From Thermococcus alcaliphilus (GTDB taxonomy: Archaea; Methanobacteriota_B; Thermococci; Thermococcales; Thermococcaceae), in assembly GCF_024054535.1 (NCBI RefSeq), contig NZ_JAMXLV010000021.1, positions 124,001-188,000 of the forward strand: a stretch of 64,000 nt of DNA, given 5' to 3'. Below the pieces are notes generated by a model, which saw only the letters and a list, made by a program, of their open reading frames with translations, had not been told where the DNA came from and searched no databases. Made by a program: the position numbers and the translations under genes. Of the stretch, positions 1-8,349 are shown in pieces (positions within the stretch are counted from its first letter, which is position 1; every line of letters begins with the position of its first letter).

Positions 1-26
1 TTACTTCTCTTCTACATTTTTTATTC

Positions 27-1094
27 ATGAGAATTTTGATTATGGGACATTATCCCCCTCACAAAGGAGGGGTCGCAAATCATACTGATAGCTTAGTTAA
101 AGAGCTCAGAAAGCGGCATGAAGTGTACGTTCTCACTTATGGACCCATAAAACCCAGAGAGTTTGAGAAAGAGAGAGTTTATCAGGTTAAAGTTCCCCCA
201 ATCTTTGGTTTGAGAGGAATCCTATTTGCCCTCCTAGCTTTCTTGAAGATAGTTAAACTCCACAAAAAGCTGAATTTTGAGCTCATCCATGCCCACTATA
301 TTGGAACAACTAGCTATGCCGGGGTTCTCGCAAAGAAGAAACTGGGGATCCCTCTAATTGTAACGGCCCATGGAAGCGACCTTGACTTTATGTCAAACCT
401 TCCGTTGGGGAGGTACTTTGTTAAGGATAGCATAGCAAAGAGCGATGTTATAATAGCTGTAAGCCACTACCTGAAAAAGAAAGCCCTCTCTCTTGGAGCA
501 AAAAAGGTAAAAGTTATCCCAAACGGAATAAGGGCACTAAAGCTAAAGAGAGCAGTAAAACGATACATCACGTTCATCGGGGCACTAACCCCCTATAAAG
601 ACCCAAAAACGTTTATACGCCTTGCAGAATACTTTCCGGATGAGAAATTCCTAGTGGTTGGCGATGGTCCACTGATGGAAGAACTGAAAACCATGGCCCC
701 TCCTAACGTCAAGTTTCTCGGTTATAGGGAGGATATTGATACCATACTCGCGGAGAGCAAAATGCTAATAGTTCCTTCCCTGAGAGAGGGATTTGGGCTT
801 GTGATTGTTGAAGCTAATTCCCTTGGAGTGCCCGTAATTGGAAGGGCTGTTGGGGGAATAAAGGAGCTCATAAGGGATGGAAAAAATGGGTATCTCTTTA
901 AAGACTTTGACGAGCTTATAGAAAGGGTGGAGCTTTTGCTCGATAACAAAAAAGCTTTAAAAATGGGTAAAATTGGAAGAAGAATCGGTGAAAAGTACAC
1001 GTGGGAAAAAGTCGCTGAGAGAGTTGAGAGGGTTTACACGGAAGTTTTAGGTGAGGGACATGACGATAGTGATAAACATGCGAGAAGGCGTTGA
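27..1094 (+). CDS. glycosyltransferase, GT4 family
   Basis: Predicted retaining glycosyltransferase of the GT-B fold that transfers a sugar from a nucleotide-sugar donor, probably to a lipid or surface glycan; donor and acceptor are not predictable. The 355 residues show the GT4 layout: an N-terminal half starting MRILIMGHYPPHKGG with the acceptor-side glycine loop, the segment VTAHGSDLD near residue 112, then a C-terminal donor half with FIGALTPYKDP near 183 and the E-x7-E motif in EGFGLVIVEANS near 254, which normally contacts the donor. No transmembrane segment or signal peptide is evident. Its 3' end overlaps the start of the downstream Sua5 gene, so the two are probably co-transcribed. 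Only 26 bases precede the start, so its promoter lies outside the window. Confidence 0.9.
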   Translation: MRILIMGHYPPHKGGVANHTDSLVKELRKRHEVYVLTYGPIKPREFEKERVYQVKVPPIFGLRGILFALLAFLKIVKLHKKLNFELIHAHYIGTTSYAGVLAKKKLGIPLIVTAHGSDLDFMSNLPLGRYFVKDSIAKSDVIIAVSHYLKKKALSLGAKKVKVIPNGIRALKLKRAVKRYITFIGALTPYKDPKTFIRLAEYFPDEKFLVVGDGPLMEELKTMAPPNVKFLGYREDIDTILAESKMLIVPSLREGFGLVIVEANSLGVPVIGRAVGGIKELIRDGKNGYLFKDFDELIERVELLLDNKKALKMGKIGRRIGEKYTWEKVAERVERVYTEVLGEGHDDSDKHARRR

Positions 1095-2085
1095 CTGGGA
1101 GAAAATCAAGATAGCTGCTAGGTTTATTAGAGAGGGGAAACTTGTTGCGTTTCCTACGGAGACGGTTTATGGATTGGGTGCAGATGCTCTAAATGAAAAC
1201 GCTGTCAAAAGAATCTTCGAGGCAAAGGGGAGACCTCCGGATAATCCTTTGATAATTCACATAGCCGAGTTTGATCAGGTTTATGAGCTCGCAAGAGAAG
1301 TCCCTGAGAAAGCTAAAATGCTTGCAGAGAAGTTCTGGCCGGGGCCGTTGACAATAGTGCTCCCCAAAGGGGACAAAGTTCCCTATGCAACCACAGGCGG
1401 GTTAGAGACTGTGGCGATAAGAATGCCCGCTCATGAGATTGCCCTTGCGTTGATAAAGACAAGCAAAAGACCCATTGCTGCGCCTTCAGCCAATATAAGC
1501 GGAAAGCCAAGCCCCACTCTAGCGGAACACGTTGCCGACGACTTTTATGGAAGGATAGAGTGCATAATAGATGGGGGCGAGACAAAGATAGGGGTAGAAT
1601 CAACGGTAATAGATCTAACCACAGAGCCTCCGATGCTCTTAAGACCTGGTGGGTTGCCTCTTGAGGAAATAGAGAGGGTAATCGGAAAAATAAAGATTCA
1701 TCCAGCCGTAAAAGGGAAACCGGTAAAGCTGGCAAAAGCTCCCGGAATGAAGTACAAACACTACGCCCCAGAGGCTCAGGTTATAGTCATCGAAGGAGAG
1801 CGTAAAAGGGTTAAAGAGAAGATCAAGGAGCTTGTCAAAGAGTACAAAGCTCAGGGGATGAAAGTTGGTGTAATGGCCACCGGGGATTTCTATGAGGCAG
1901 ACGCATATTTCAACATAGGGGAGAGCGAGGAAGAGATAGCAAGAAATCTATTTAAAGCCCTTAGAGAACTCGATAAGTCTGGAGTAGACATAATACTAGC
2001 TGAAGGGATTGAAGAGAGAGGATTAGGGCTTGCAGTTATGAATAGACTCAAGAAAGCGGCTGGATATAGAGTGATAAGGGTCTAA
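1060..2085 (+). CDS. sua5: L-threonylcarbamoyladenylate synthase (Sua5)
   Basis: Makes threonylcarbamoyl-AMP from threonine, bicarbonate and ATP, the first step of the t6A37 modification of tRNAs that read ANN codons; cytoplasmic. The YrdC domain covers about residues 10-205, with VAFPTETVYGLGADAL and the characteristic KGRPPDNPLIIHI segment, followed by RPIAAPSANISGKPSPT. A second domain of about 110 residues follows a PGMKYKHYAPEA linker, so this is the long two-domain Sua5 form rather than the short YrdC form. The ATG at 1060 is chosen because GGTGAGG lies just upstream and the protein then begins MTIVINM; an in-frame GTG nine bases earlier is the alternative. It overlaps the end of the glycosyltransferase gene. 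Confidence 0.93.
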   Translation: MTIVINMREGVDWEKIKIAARFIREGKLVAFPTETVYGLGADALNENAVKRIFEAKGRPPDNPLIIHIAEFDQVYELAREVPEKAKMLAEKFWPGPLTIVLPKGDKVPYATTGGLETVAIRMPAHEIALALIKTSKRPIAAPSANISGKPSPTLAEHVADDFYGRIECIIDGGETKIGVESTVIDLTTEPPMLLRPGGLPLEEIERVIGKIKIHPAVKGKPVKLAKAPGMKYKHYAPEAQVIVIEGERKRVKEKIKELVKEYKAQGMKVGVMATGDFYEADAYFNIGESEEEIARNLFKALRELDKSGVDIILAEGIEERGLGLAVMNRLKKAAGYRVIRV

Positions 2086-2193
2086 TTTTTCGAAAATTTT
2101 TTGAGTTTTAATGTGTTCTATTGTCCATCGGAGAAAGCGTTAAATACACTGGGGTAGAATAGATAATTGCTAAAACCAGGTGAGGTGACCCTT

Positions 2194-3378
2194 TTGATAA
2201 CTGGTATAATAAGGTCCAGTCCAGGTGAGCTTGAACTAGCTGGGAAAAGCTTGGTGACTAAGGGAGAGCTGAAAACCGGTATAAGACTTCTTATAAAGTC
2301 TGCGAGAGAGTATGAAAAACAAAAAAGAATTTTAGATGCTGCTCGGATTTACAGATACATTGGAGACCTCATTCTTAGTGCCAATCCACAGGCTTTGAAA
2401 GATGCCAGACCTTTTCTCCTTAAGAGTGCGTATTATTATTTGGATATTCTGGAAAGAGAAGTCGAAGCTGAGGATCCCAATTTAGAACTTCTTGACGAAT
2501 TCTGCTCCAATACCCTCAGAATATTTGAAATTCTCGGTGAGAAAAATAAATTTGAAAAATACGCAAAGGAATTCGCAGTGATGTACAAATCCATGGGCGA
2601 CACTCAAATGAAAAGGAAGAAAATCCAGAAGGCAATTGAGTCTTATGAAGCAGCATATAGGTACTACAAGATAATTCACGATTCAGCTGGTATTGAGGAC
2701 ATGGCAAGTATTTTGCTTGACCTCTATGGGAAAGGAGCGGAAATATTTGTGGCCAAGAAAGAATATCAAAAAGCGGGAGACACCTTTTTCAAGCTCGCCT
2801 TTATCGTTAAAGACGTTTTTGGTTATGATGAACACTTTATGGAACTCATGGAGAACGCGGGAAGAAACTACGAGAGAGCGGGAAGGGAATGGTACGCTGA
2901 TGGAAATCTCTACTATACTTCAAAATCTTTTCTTAGCGCTGAGTATTCCTATTTATTAGCGGGGAACTCTCAAAGAACAAAGCTCATAGGTTTAAATACC
3001 ACAAAAATGCTCTATCAGCTCGCAGGAGAATATAGAAAAGAGGGCTTTATGGAGGAGCTTGGAGACACCCTGCTAATGCTTGCTCAATCCCTCTTCGCTC
3101 TTGATAAGCTTCTGGAAGGCTTAAAGACTTACAAGAACCTCATCCTGGAAGTGGAAGCAACACTAGAACACAGATACAGAATAAGAAAAGCCCTTCTCCT
3201 CTATCTGGCCGCTAAGGAAAGAAGCAGAAACTACCTAGAATTTGTTGAGCATATGGACTTCTATGCAAAGAGAGAGGCTTATGCACAGGCAATAGAACTG
3301 GCAGAGCTCATCTTCGAGACAAGATATCCAGAAATTAAAAAAGGATTGCAAAAAGTAGAAGGATTCAGCCCAGAATAG
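2194..3378 (+). CDS. TPR-like helical-repeat protein
   Basis: Unrecognised beyond fold. The protein of about 394 residues is almost entirely amphipathic helix, with repeated pairs such as AAYRYYKIIHDSAG and AEYSYLLAGNSQ typical of tetratricopeptide-like solenoids that bind other proteins. No catalytic motif, signal peptide or membrane segment is seen. A TATA-like GTTAAATAC lies at about 2134-2142, which places the transcript start near 2165; the strong GGTGAGGTGA at about 2179-2188 then favours the TTG at 2194 over the upstream TTG at 2167. The next gene converges and overlaps its end by a few bases. A second helical-repeat protein of similar style lies at 9196-10236. Confidence 0.75.
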   Translation: MITGIIRSSPGELELAGKSLVTKGELKTGIRLLIKSAREYEKQKRILDAARIYRYIGDLILSANPQALKDARPFLLKSAYYYLDILEREVEAEDPNLELLDEFCSNTLRIFEILGEKNKFEKYAKEFAVMYKSMGDTQMKRKKIQKAIESYEAAYRYYKIIHDSAGIEDMASILLDLYGKGAEIFVAKKEYQKAGDTFFKLAFIVKDVFGYDEHFMELMENAGRNYERAGREWYADGNLYYTSKSFLSAEYSYLLAGNSQRTKLIGLNTTKMLYQLAGEYRKEGFMEELGDTLLMLAQSLFALDKLLEGLKTYKNLILEVEATLEHRYRIRKALLLYLAAKERSRNYLEFVEHMDFYAKREAYAQAIELAELIFETRYPEIKKGLQKVEGFSPE

Positions 3379-3568
3379 CTTTCCTTCTATAGCCCCTCCT
3401 TCTGGCATCCCTCAAGAAAAATATCTCTTCAACAAGCTCTTTCTCCTTAAGAATCTTCAGAGCATAGCGAACAGTCCTTTCAGAAAGGTTTGTTTTTCTT
3501 GCAAGCTCCTTAGAGGATACCGGTCTGTCTTCTAAGGCATTAAATACCTGAAGCGCCGATTTTGGCAA
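3365..3568 (-). CDS. small winged-helix DNA-binding protein
   Basis: A 67-residue protein that is little more than one winged helix-turn-helix: ALQVFNALEDRPVSSKELARKTNLSERTVRYALKILKEKELVEE, with the recognition helix at SERTVRYALKIL and a basic tail (RDARRRGYRRKAILG). This matches the MarR/ArsR-like single-domain regulators common in Thermococcales. It is expected to bind DNA; the target is unknown. Translation probably starts at a TTG preceded by GAGGGGGGAT, with a TATA-like CTTATAAAC about 55 bases upstream. It converges on and slightly overlaps the helical-repeat gene. Confidence 0.75.
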   Translation of the reverse strand: MPKSALQVFNALEDRPVSSKELARKTNLSERTVRYALKILKEKELVEEIFFLRDARRRGYRRKAILG

Positions 3569-3649
3569 AGCAAAGTAAATCCCCCCTCATCACAACCACC
3601 AAAAAAAGGAGGGAAAAGAGAGTTTATAAGAGTTTTGATAGAGGCAATT

Positions 3650-4069
3650 TCAAGTCTGCTGTCTTATGGTTACTCTTGGAAGAGGAATTGGATACGGAAT
3701 TCTCATTTCTTTGGAAATTACCATTATCAGGGGGGTTATTTCATTAGTTACAAAGTTCACTATCTCCGCAAACATTTCTGGAGGGATTTTCTTTTCTTTT
3801 TCCCAACCATCAAGGATTTCATCTATCTGCTCTTTCTTGGGCGGCAGATAAAACACCGCTCCCTTTATTAGCGCCCTCGCAATCTCAGGGTTGTATCCGA
3901 TCTGATAAGTGAAGAACACCTCAATGCCGTTTACTTTCCCAGAAGGAGTCTTTACTTCTCCCAATCTAACCTCCTCAATTTTTGGAGAGAGATTCACCTC
4001 AACCTTGCCAAGTATTCCCCCCTGCTTTTCAACTTCAATGTTCGTTATGTTAACACCTACAACGGGCAT
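3650..4069 (-). CDS. SecB-like protein
   Basis: A 139-residue protein with an N-terminal beta-rich half (VGVNITNIEVEKQGGILGKVEVNLSPKI) and a C-terminal half, ARALIKGAVFYLPP then FAEIVNFVTNEITPLIMVISKEM and the tail PYPIPLPRVTI. This resembles the SecB chaperone fold, where the second half carries long helices and a proline-rich tail, and archaeal SecB-like proteins are known. Assignment by pattern only. The start ATG has GGAGGAGGTGG upstream. If the family call is right it would bind unfolded polypeptides in the cytoplasm. Confidence 0.55.
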   Translation of the reverse strand: MPVVGVNITNIEVEKQGGILGKVEVNLSPKIEEVRLGEVKTPSGKVNGIEVFFTYQIGYNPEIARALIKGAVFYLPPKKEQIDEILDGWEKEKKIPPEMFAEIVNFVTNEITPLIMVISKEMRIPYPIPLPRVTIRQQT

Positions 4070-4153
4070 TTTTCCACCTCCTCCTAAAGATAAACATTGC
4101 CCTATTAAAGATTACCGATCGAATTTAAAAAGAACAATGACAAAAAGGATATC

Positions 4154-4861
4154 ATGCCAAGAGAAAAGGTCGTTAGAGTGTGGGACGAGAGGGAAGTTGT
4201 GTATTCACCCAAGCGATGGAGAATCTTAAAAGAAAAGCGTGAAAAAGCCCTAAAAATAATGGAGAGACTGGAGCAATTTGAGCCTCATGTTTACGGGAGT
4301 GTGGCAAGGGGAGACGTCAGGAAAGATAGTGATATCGACATCGTGATCCCCTATAAGGTTCCCAGCTTCTTAATCGAGCTGAGCTTGGAAGGAATCCCAT
4401 TTGAAAAGCGGAGAATTGTTATGGCTACACCTTGGCACTTAATAAAAGGCCATATTGAAATCGACGAAGAAACTACGATAACGTTTCCCCTTGTTGAGCC
4501 CAAGGATAGAGAGATCGAATTCTACAAATGGGGAGGTATGGTTGACCTCTGGGGGCTCAAAACAAACCTCCGGGTGCCGGGAGTTAACAAAAAGCTAATA
4601 CTAATAGTTCCAACAGAAAAAGGACACATAGAGAGGGAAGTCATTGGGAGAGAGAGCGAGGTTGCAAAAATTCTTGGAGTGAGCATAGATATAGTCCAAG
4701 AAAGGGTTAAGATTCTAACCAGAAGGGATTCCATTGGGAGAACCGGAATCTACCTCAATGAGGAAGTTCCCGACTGGATGAGCTTTGAGGAAGCATTGAA
4801 AAGGATATCAGATAGAGATCCGAACGTTAGGAAAAGAGTCAGGGAAAGCGGTGGAATTTAA
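4154..4861 (+). CDS. nucleotidyltransferase-domain protein
   Basis: Contains the polymerase-beta-type minimal nucleotidyltransferase signature YGSVARGDVRKDSDIDIVI at about residues 49-67, with GS and the paired aspartates (DIDI) that bind metal. The C-terminal part (EREVIGRESEVAKILGVSIDIVQERVKILTRRD) looks like a helix-turn-helix that reads DNA or RNA. Family members range from toxin-antitoxin MNT enzymes to tRNA- and RNA-modifying enzymes; the 235-residue length and fused C-terminus argue against the small MNT/HEPN antitoxins, and no HEPN partner is adjacent. Substrate unknown. A tRNA-Gly gene follows 57 bases downstream. Confidence 0.75.
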   Translation: MPREKVVRVWDEREVVYSPKRWRILKEKREKALKIMERLEQFEPHVYGSVARGDVRKDSDIDIVIPYKVPSFLIELSLEGIPFEKRRIVMATPWHLIKGHIEIDEETTITFPLVEPKDREIEFYKWGGMVDLWGLKTNLRVPGVNKKLILIVPTEKGHIEREVIGRESEVAKILGVSIDIVQERVKILTRRDSIGRTGIYLNEEVPDWMSFEEALKRISDRDPNVRKRVRESGGI

Positions 4862-4918
4862 AAACACCTTGGCGAAAAATTTATAAAGCGTCTGCAATTG
4901 ATTATCTACCGGGCTTGT

Positions 4919-4996
4919 GCGGTGGTAGTCTAGCCTGGCCTAGGACAGCGGCCTGCCACGCCGCGGGCCCGGGTTCAAATCCCGGCCACCGCACCA
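4919..4996 (+). tRNA. tRNA-Gly (GCC), CCA encoded
   Basis: Full cloverleaf: acceptor GCGGTGG pairs with CCACCGC at 4986-4992, the anticodon stem GCGGC/GCCGC encloses loop CTGCCAC with anticodon GCC, and the T loop is GGTTCAAATCC. Discriminator A4993 is followed by an encoded CCA. No intron. A TATA-like TTTATAAAG lies about 40 bases upstream. It sits at the left edge of an apparent insertion carrying a methylase gene. Confidence 0.97.
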
Positions 4997-5039
4997 ACTT
5001 TTTCTGAGCCAAGCAAATTTAAATCTTGGCATTTCGAGC

Positions 5040-5162
5040 ATGTTGGAGGTAGTTAAATATAGAAATGAAAAAAAAGTATATGTAAGCTGGAGTGAAATAC
5101 TCAATCTCTTCTCAATCCACGTGTTGCTATCATGTCCGCCTCTATTGCTTTGTATGCCTTGA
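5040..5162 (+). pseudogene. truncated 5' end of an unknown gene
   Basis: A frame opening at an ATG codes for MLEVVKYRNEKKVYVSWSEI and a few more plausible residues, then runs into the antisense of the methylase 3' end and becomes low-complexity junk before a stop at 5160-5162. A TATA-like AAATTTAAATC at about 5016-5026 is spaced for leaderless transcription from this ATG. I infer the head of a gene whose remainder was lost or displaced when the methylase DNA arrived. The alternative is a chance frame; the charged, gene-like first 25 codons and the fitting promoter argue mildly against that. Confidence 0.4.
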
Positions 5163-7986
5163 GAAGTTCGTCTTCCGAAAGTTCAATTCCAAGAGCCACT
5201 GCAACATCCATATCGAATTCCAGTCTCAATTTGTTTGGCCTATATGGAATTACTGCGAATTCAAGCACTGCTTGATTCTTTCTTTCCGCAATCCAAAATT
5301 GTTCATATCTCTCTTCAAACTCCTCACTTATTTGCTTTGTCAGGGCAGGGAATTCCTTGTCTTTGTATTTATCGAAGACCTTTACCAAGTTCTCCACGTA
5401 TTCCTCAGGTGGATAGAGCCTCATAGAATATAAATCTGGACCACGTATATCAACGAATCTTCCAGTTGTTTCCTCTTTCGAATTGAAGAAGTTTGCAAGA
5501 AAGAAAATTGAATTCATAAGAACTACCATAGCTTTTGCCCGTTTGGGGTTTTCTTCTGTTATGATCTTGAGCTGATCGGCAGGGACTATTTTCTCTTCTG
5601 AATAAAATGCTACAAGTTTTTGATTTGGAGAGAATGGGTTTATACGACGAGTCATTACTGTATTGGTGCTATTTCTCTCAATAGCCCTTCTTACACTTTC
5701 CCAGAATTTCTTATCTGTTTTTCCCTTGTATCCAGAGAGTTTTACTATCTCATCAAAGTGCTCGTAACTTTCCTTTGCCATGTAATCGTGCTTGCCGGTT
5801 ATATCCATTGTATCAAGGCCTACAGGCGTTCTGAGTGCAGGAACGAAATGTTCACGTTTCATTCTGAATTCTGCAACACCAGCTGAGGTCGATGCTACAA
5901 TCTCGTTTGGTGTTTCCTTTCTGAGTATCAAGAATGCTTGGTCTGTTCTTCCTTCTCCAATGTTACGTGTTATTGTGAGGATATTTGATGAGCCTCCAGA
6001 GAAGCGATATCCCTCCTTGAAGTATCCCTCTGGGAACTTCAGTAATTTCTTGTTTGCTTTGCTTATTATGTTGACGAGAGCGTCTTTTCCATCAAGCGTC
6101 GCACCGCTGATGAACACCATCAAGTTTTCGAAATGCCTTTCGATCTCTTCGAGAGTGTGTGCATCAATGTCCAGATCGCTACTTCTGTATCTCTCTTCCT
6201 TCTTTATAGTTTCTGCAATTCTTTTCACATCCTCCTCAGTTAGCTTATTGAGGTTCTTTTTGATCAGGCAGAATTTGACCTTATGGTTTTTTGGCCGTTT
6301 TTTTGGATCAACTTTCTTCGCTATTATGAGCACATCCCTATATTCCGACCATTCAGAGAACCCATAGTTTATCGTCGATTTTATTATATATAGCGGTAGC
6401 CATTTCGTGAAGACAAGCTCTCTCACTTTCTTCGTTTCACGTCCCCTGAGTATACTTATCGGGATAACCCCTCCAAAAGTCCCCCCTTCTTTGAGAAACA
6501 CATCCGCAAGTGCTATAAAATGGCCCCAAAGTCCTACTTCTCCACCAACGACGTCCCTGAAGCGCTCCAAATCGACGTATCTTTTTATTCCTCGTTCTAT
6601 TTTTGTAAATGGTGGATTCATAAGGACAACATCCATATGGGGTAGCAAGATGTTATATGCCGCACCGTTCACTTCAAAAGCCTTTGCTTGGTTCTGTTGA
6701 CCACCTTTTCTCACGTTTACGAACTCCATAATACTACGATATCCAGGTTTTATCCTTGTGTCTGGAGACAGTTTGAGACTGTCTCCAAGTGCTATCTGGA
6801 CTTTATTGATTGTGATACCTGGATTCATCGCTGCCAAATTTGCACCTGCAAGGTGCACTGAAAATGGCATTATATCAGCGCCATAGATTTGTTGTTCGCA
6901 GAATTTTTTGTGAGGGTCTCCTCTCTTACCCTTCTTTTTCCAAAGTTCCAGCTTGCGTTTATACGCTGCAGTGAGAATAGTTCCCGACCCACATGCTGGA
7001 TCAAATACAGTTGCATTTTCATCCTCAATTGTTAGTTGAGCAAGCAGATCTGCTGCTATTGGGCGAGTATAGAATGCTGCCAATAACTTCCTGATTTTTT
7101 CTGGCATAAGTTCGTGGAATAGCCTTCCAGGTAGCTCATACCGAATCTTTTCAACTTTCAGACCCCAGATAAGTTTGAATGTGTCTTCGACGTATTGTTC
7201 TGGAATGACTTCGAGGACATTGAGTTCAAAAATTGGCTTGTAGTTTATTTCGAGAATTCTATCAAAAAGTGTTTGGGCAGTCTTTTTATCGACTTTTCTG
7301 AGGTCAACTCCTTTTGTTATAGTCGGGTGTTCAACAGAGTAGAGCCTCAGGAATAAAACTTGACTCAGAAATATATATGTTGCAAGAAATCTAAAGACCT
7401 CCTCTTTTTTTGCTTTACCACTTATACCAAAGAAAAGTTCTTCGTTGGTGATTATTCTCGTTATCTCGGTTTCAGTAAGCTTGATGCTATCCATTATGGA
7501 CATCACATGTTCTTTGAGGACTGCGAGTACTGTTGACAGCGGGAACGTTGTTGGTATATTCTTTTCTATGGCTTTTCTGATCTCATAAAGGACATTTGAG
7601 AAAGAATCTCTTATTTCCATTGAAGGATTCATGACAAGGACATAAGTGGGGGCTGTTTCAACAAAATTTTCAAGTGCATCTTGATCGTATGGACTTATTT
7701 TTCGCACTTCCTCAGGGAAGAACACTATCATTCCATATTCTATGCCCGTATCACGTACATGGTCTTGATACTGGAGAATGGCGTCTATGACAAGTTTTGC
7801 TCGTTTGAGCGGATCTCCAATTTTTACACTTACTATCCATTTTTCTCCCAACCATTCAACAATCAAGTCAGGAACAGATTTGTATGAGATTTCTGATATT
7901 CCTTTCCCACCATGCCTTTCAAAAACTTTGACCATTGGTGTATAGAGAGATCTCTCTGTGACTTTACCTTTTTTCACTCTCCCCAT
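5101..7986 (-). CDS. restriction-like domain fused to N6-adenine DNA methylase
   Basis: A 961-residue single-chain protein. Residues 1-100 look like a PD-(D/E)xK nuclease domain: PD at 39-40 and the strand WIVSVKIG with K55, but the acidic residue expected two positions before the lysine is S53. The centre is a gamma-class amino-methyltransferase: FYTRPIAADLLA (motif X), FDPACGSGTILTA at 328-340 (motif I, SAM binding) and MNPPF at 456-460 (motif IV, catalytic). About 400 residues follow, probably the target-recognition region. The layout resembles type IIG/type ISP-like enzymes in which one chain cuts and methylates, or a methylase with a dead nuclease. No specificity subunit or separate nuclease is adjacent. 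GGTGG precedes the ATG at 7986 and a TATA-like TTTTATAG lies about 30 bases upstream. Debris on both sides suggests horizontal acquisition. Confidence 0.85.
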   Translation of the reverse strand: MGRVKKGKVTERSLYTPMVKVFERHGGKGISEISYKSVPDLIVEWLGEKWIVSVKIGDPLKRAKLVIDAILQYQDHVRDTGIEYGMIVFFPEEVRKISPYDQDALENFVETAPTYVLVMNPSMEIRDSFSNVLYEIRKAIEKNIPTTFPLSTVLAVLKEHVMSIMDSIKLTETEITRIITNEELFFGISGKAKKEEVFRFLATYIFLSQVLFLRLYSVEHPTITKGVDLRKVDKKTAQTLFDRILEINYKPIFELNVLEVIPEQYVEDTFKLIWGLKVEKIRYELPGRLFHELMPEKIRKLLAAFYTRPIAADLLAQLTIEDENATVFDPACGSGTILTAAYKRKLELWKKKGKRGDPHKKFCEQQIYGADIMPFSVHLAGANLAAMNPGITINKVQIALGDSLKLSPDTRIKPGYRSIMEFVNVRKGGQQNQAKAFEVNGAAYNILLPHMDVVLMNPPFTKIERGIKRYVDLERFRDVVGGEVGLWGHFIALADVFLKEGGTFGGVIPISILRGRETKKVRELVFTKWLPLYIIKSTINYGFSEWSEYRDVLIIAKKVDPKKRPKNHKVKFCLIKKNLNKLTEEDVKRIAETIKKEERYRSSDLDIDAHTLEEIERHFENLMVFISGATLDGKDALVNIISKANKKLLKFPEGYFKEGYRFSGGSSNILTITRNIGEGRTDQAFLILRKETPNEIVASTSAGVAEFRMKREHFVPALRTPVGLDTMDITGKHDYMAKESYEHFDEIVKLSGYKGKTDKKFWESVRRAIERNSTNTVMTRRINPFSPNQKLVAFYSEEKIVPADQLKIITEENPKRAKAMVVLMNSIFFLANFFNSKEETTGRFVDIRGPDLYSMRLYPPEEYVENLVKVFDKYKDKEFPALTKQISEEFEERYEQFWIAERKNQAVLEFAVIPYRPNKLRLEFDMDVAVALGIELSEDELLKAYKAIEADMIATRGLRRD

Positions 7987-8090
7987 TATATTCCACCATT
8001 CACAGGCATTTGAATGAAACTATAAAACAATTTTGTCCGCCAAAATGATGTAGAGTATTTTTCAAAAACAAACATGTAAAAGAAAAAGGG

Positions 8091-8349
8091 TCAGAAGTTA
8101 AGAGTATATAGTTCATCACGCATTCTCTTCAACCTTTCGAACTTCTCTTCGAGTCCTGTGTTTTCGATTATATCTCTGTTGTCTCGCACGGACATTCTAC
8201 GTATTGTCAGCTCCTCTTCGAGTTCTGCGATTATTTTGTCAAACTCGTATTTCGCAAACAGCACTTTGAACTATCTCACCACAAAATCACCAAAACTTGC
8301 CAAGAAATCACCAAAAAGTAAAATTAAATTGAAAAATAGAGAAAGACAA
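8091..8349 (-). pseudogene. 3' fragment of an unidentified gene
   Basis: The 363 bases between the methylase and the phosphorylase hold no intact gene of normal length. On the minus strand a frame ending at 8091-8093 reads about 57 residues of charged helix (KYEFDKIIAELEEELTIRRM through KRMRDELYTLNF). Just upstream an in-frame TAG interrupts it, and before that the same frame reads a hydrophobic stretch with a near-repeated FGDF motif (LFGDFLASFGDFVV). I read this as the decayed C-terminal part of a membrane or coiled-coil protein in the same orientation as the methylase. A short independent gene starting at the GTG just after the TAG is possible. Family not recognised. Confidence 0.45.

Noticed and set aside
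1313-1735. Long antisense frame of about 140 codons inside the Sua5 gene
   Set aside because: Shadow of a well-supported gene; the translation is Leu/Ser-rich and has no family features.
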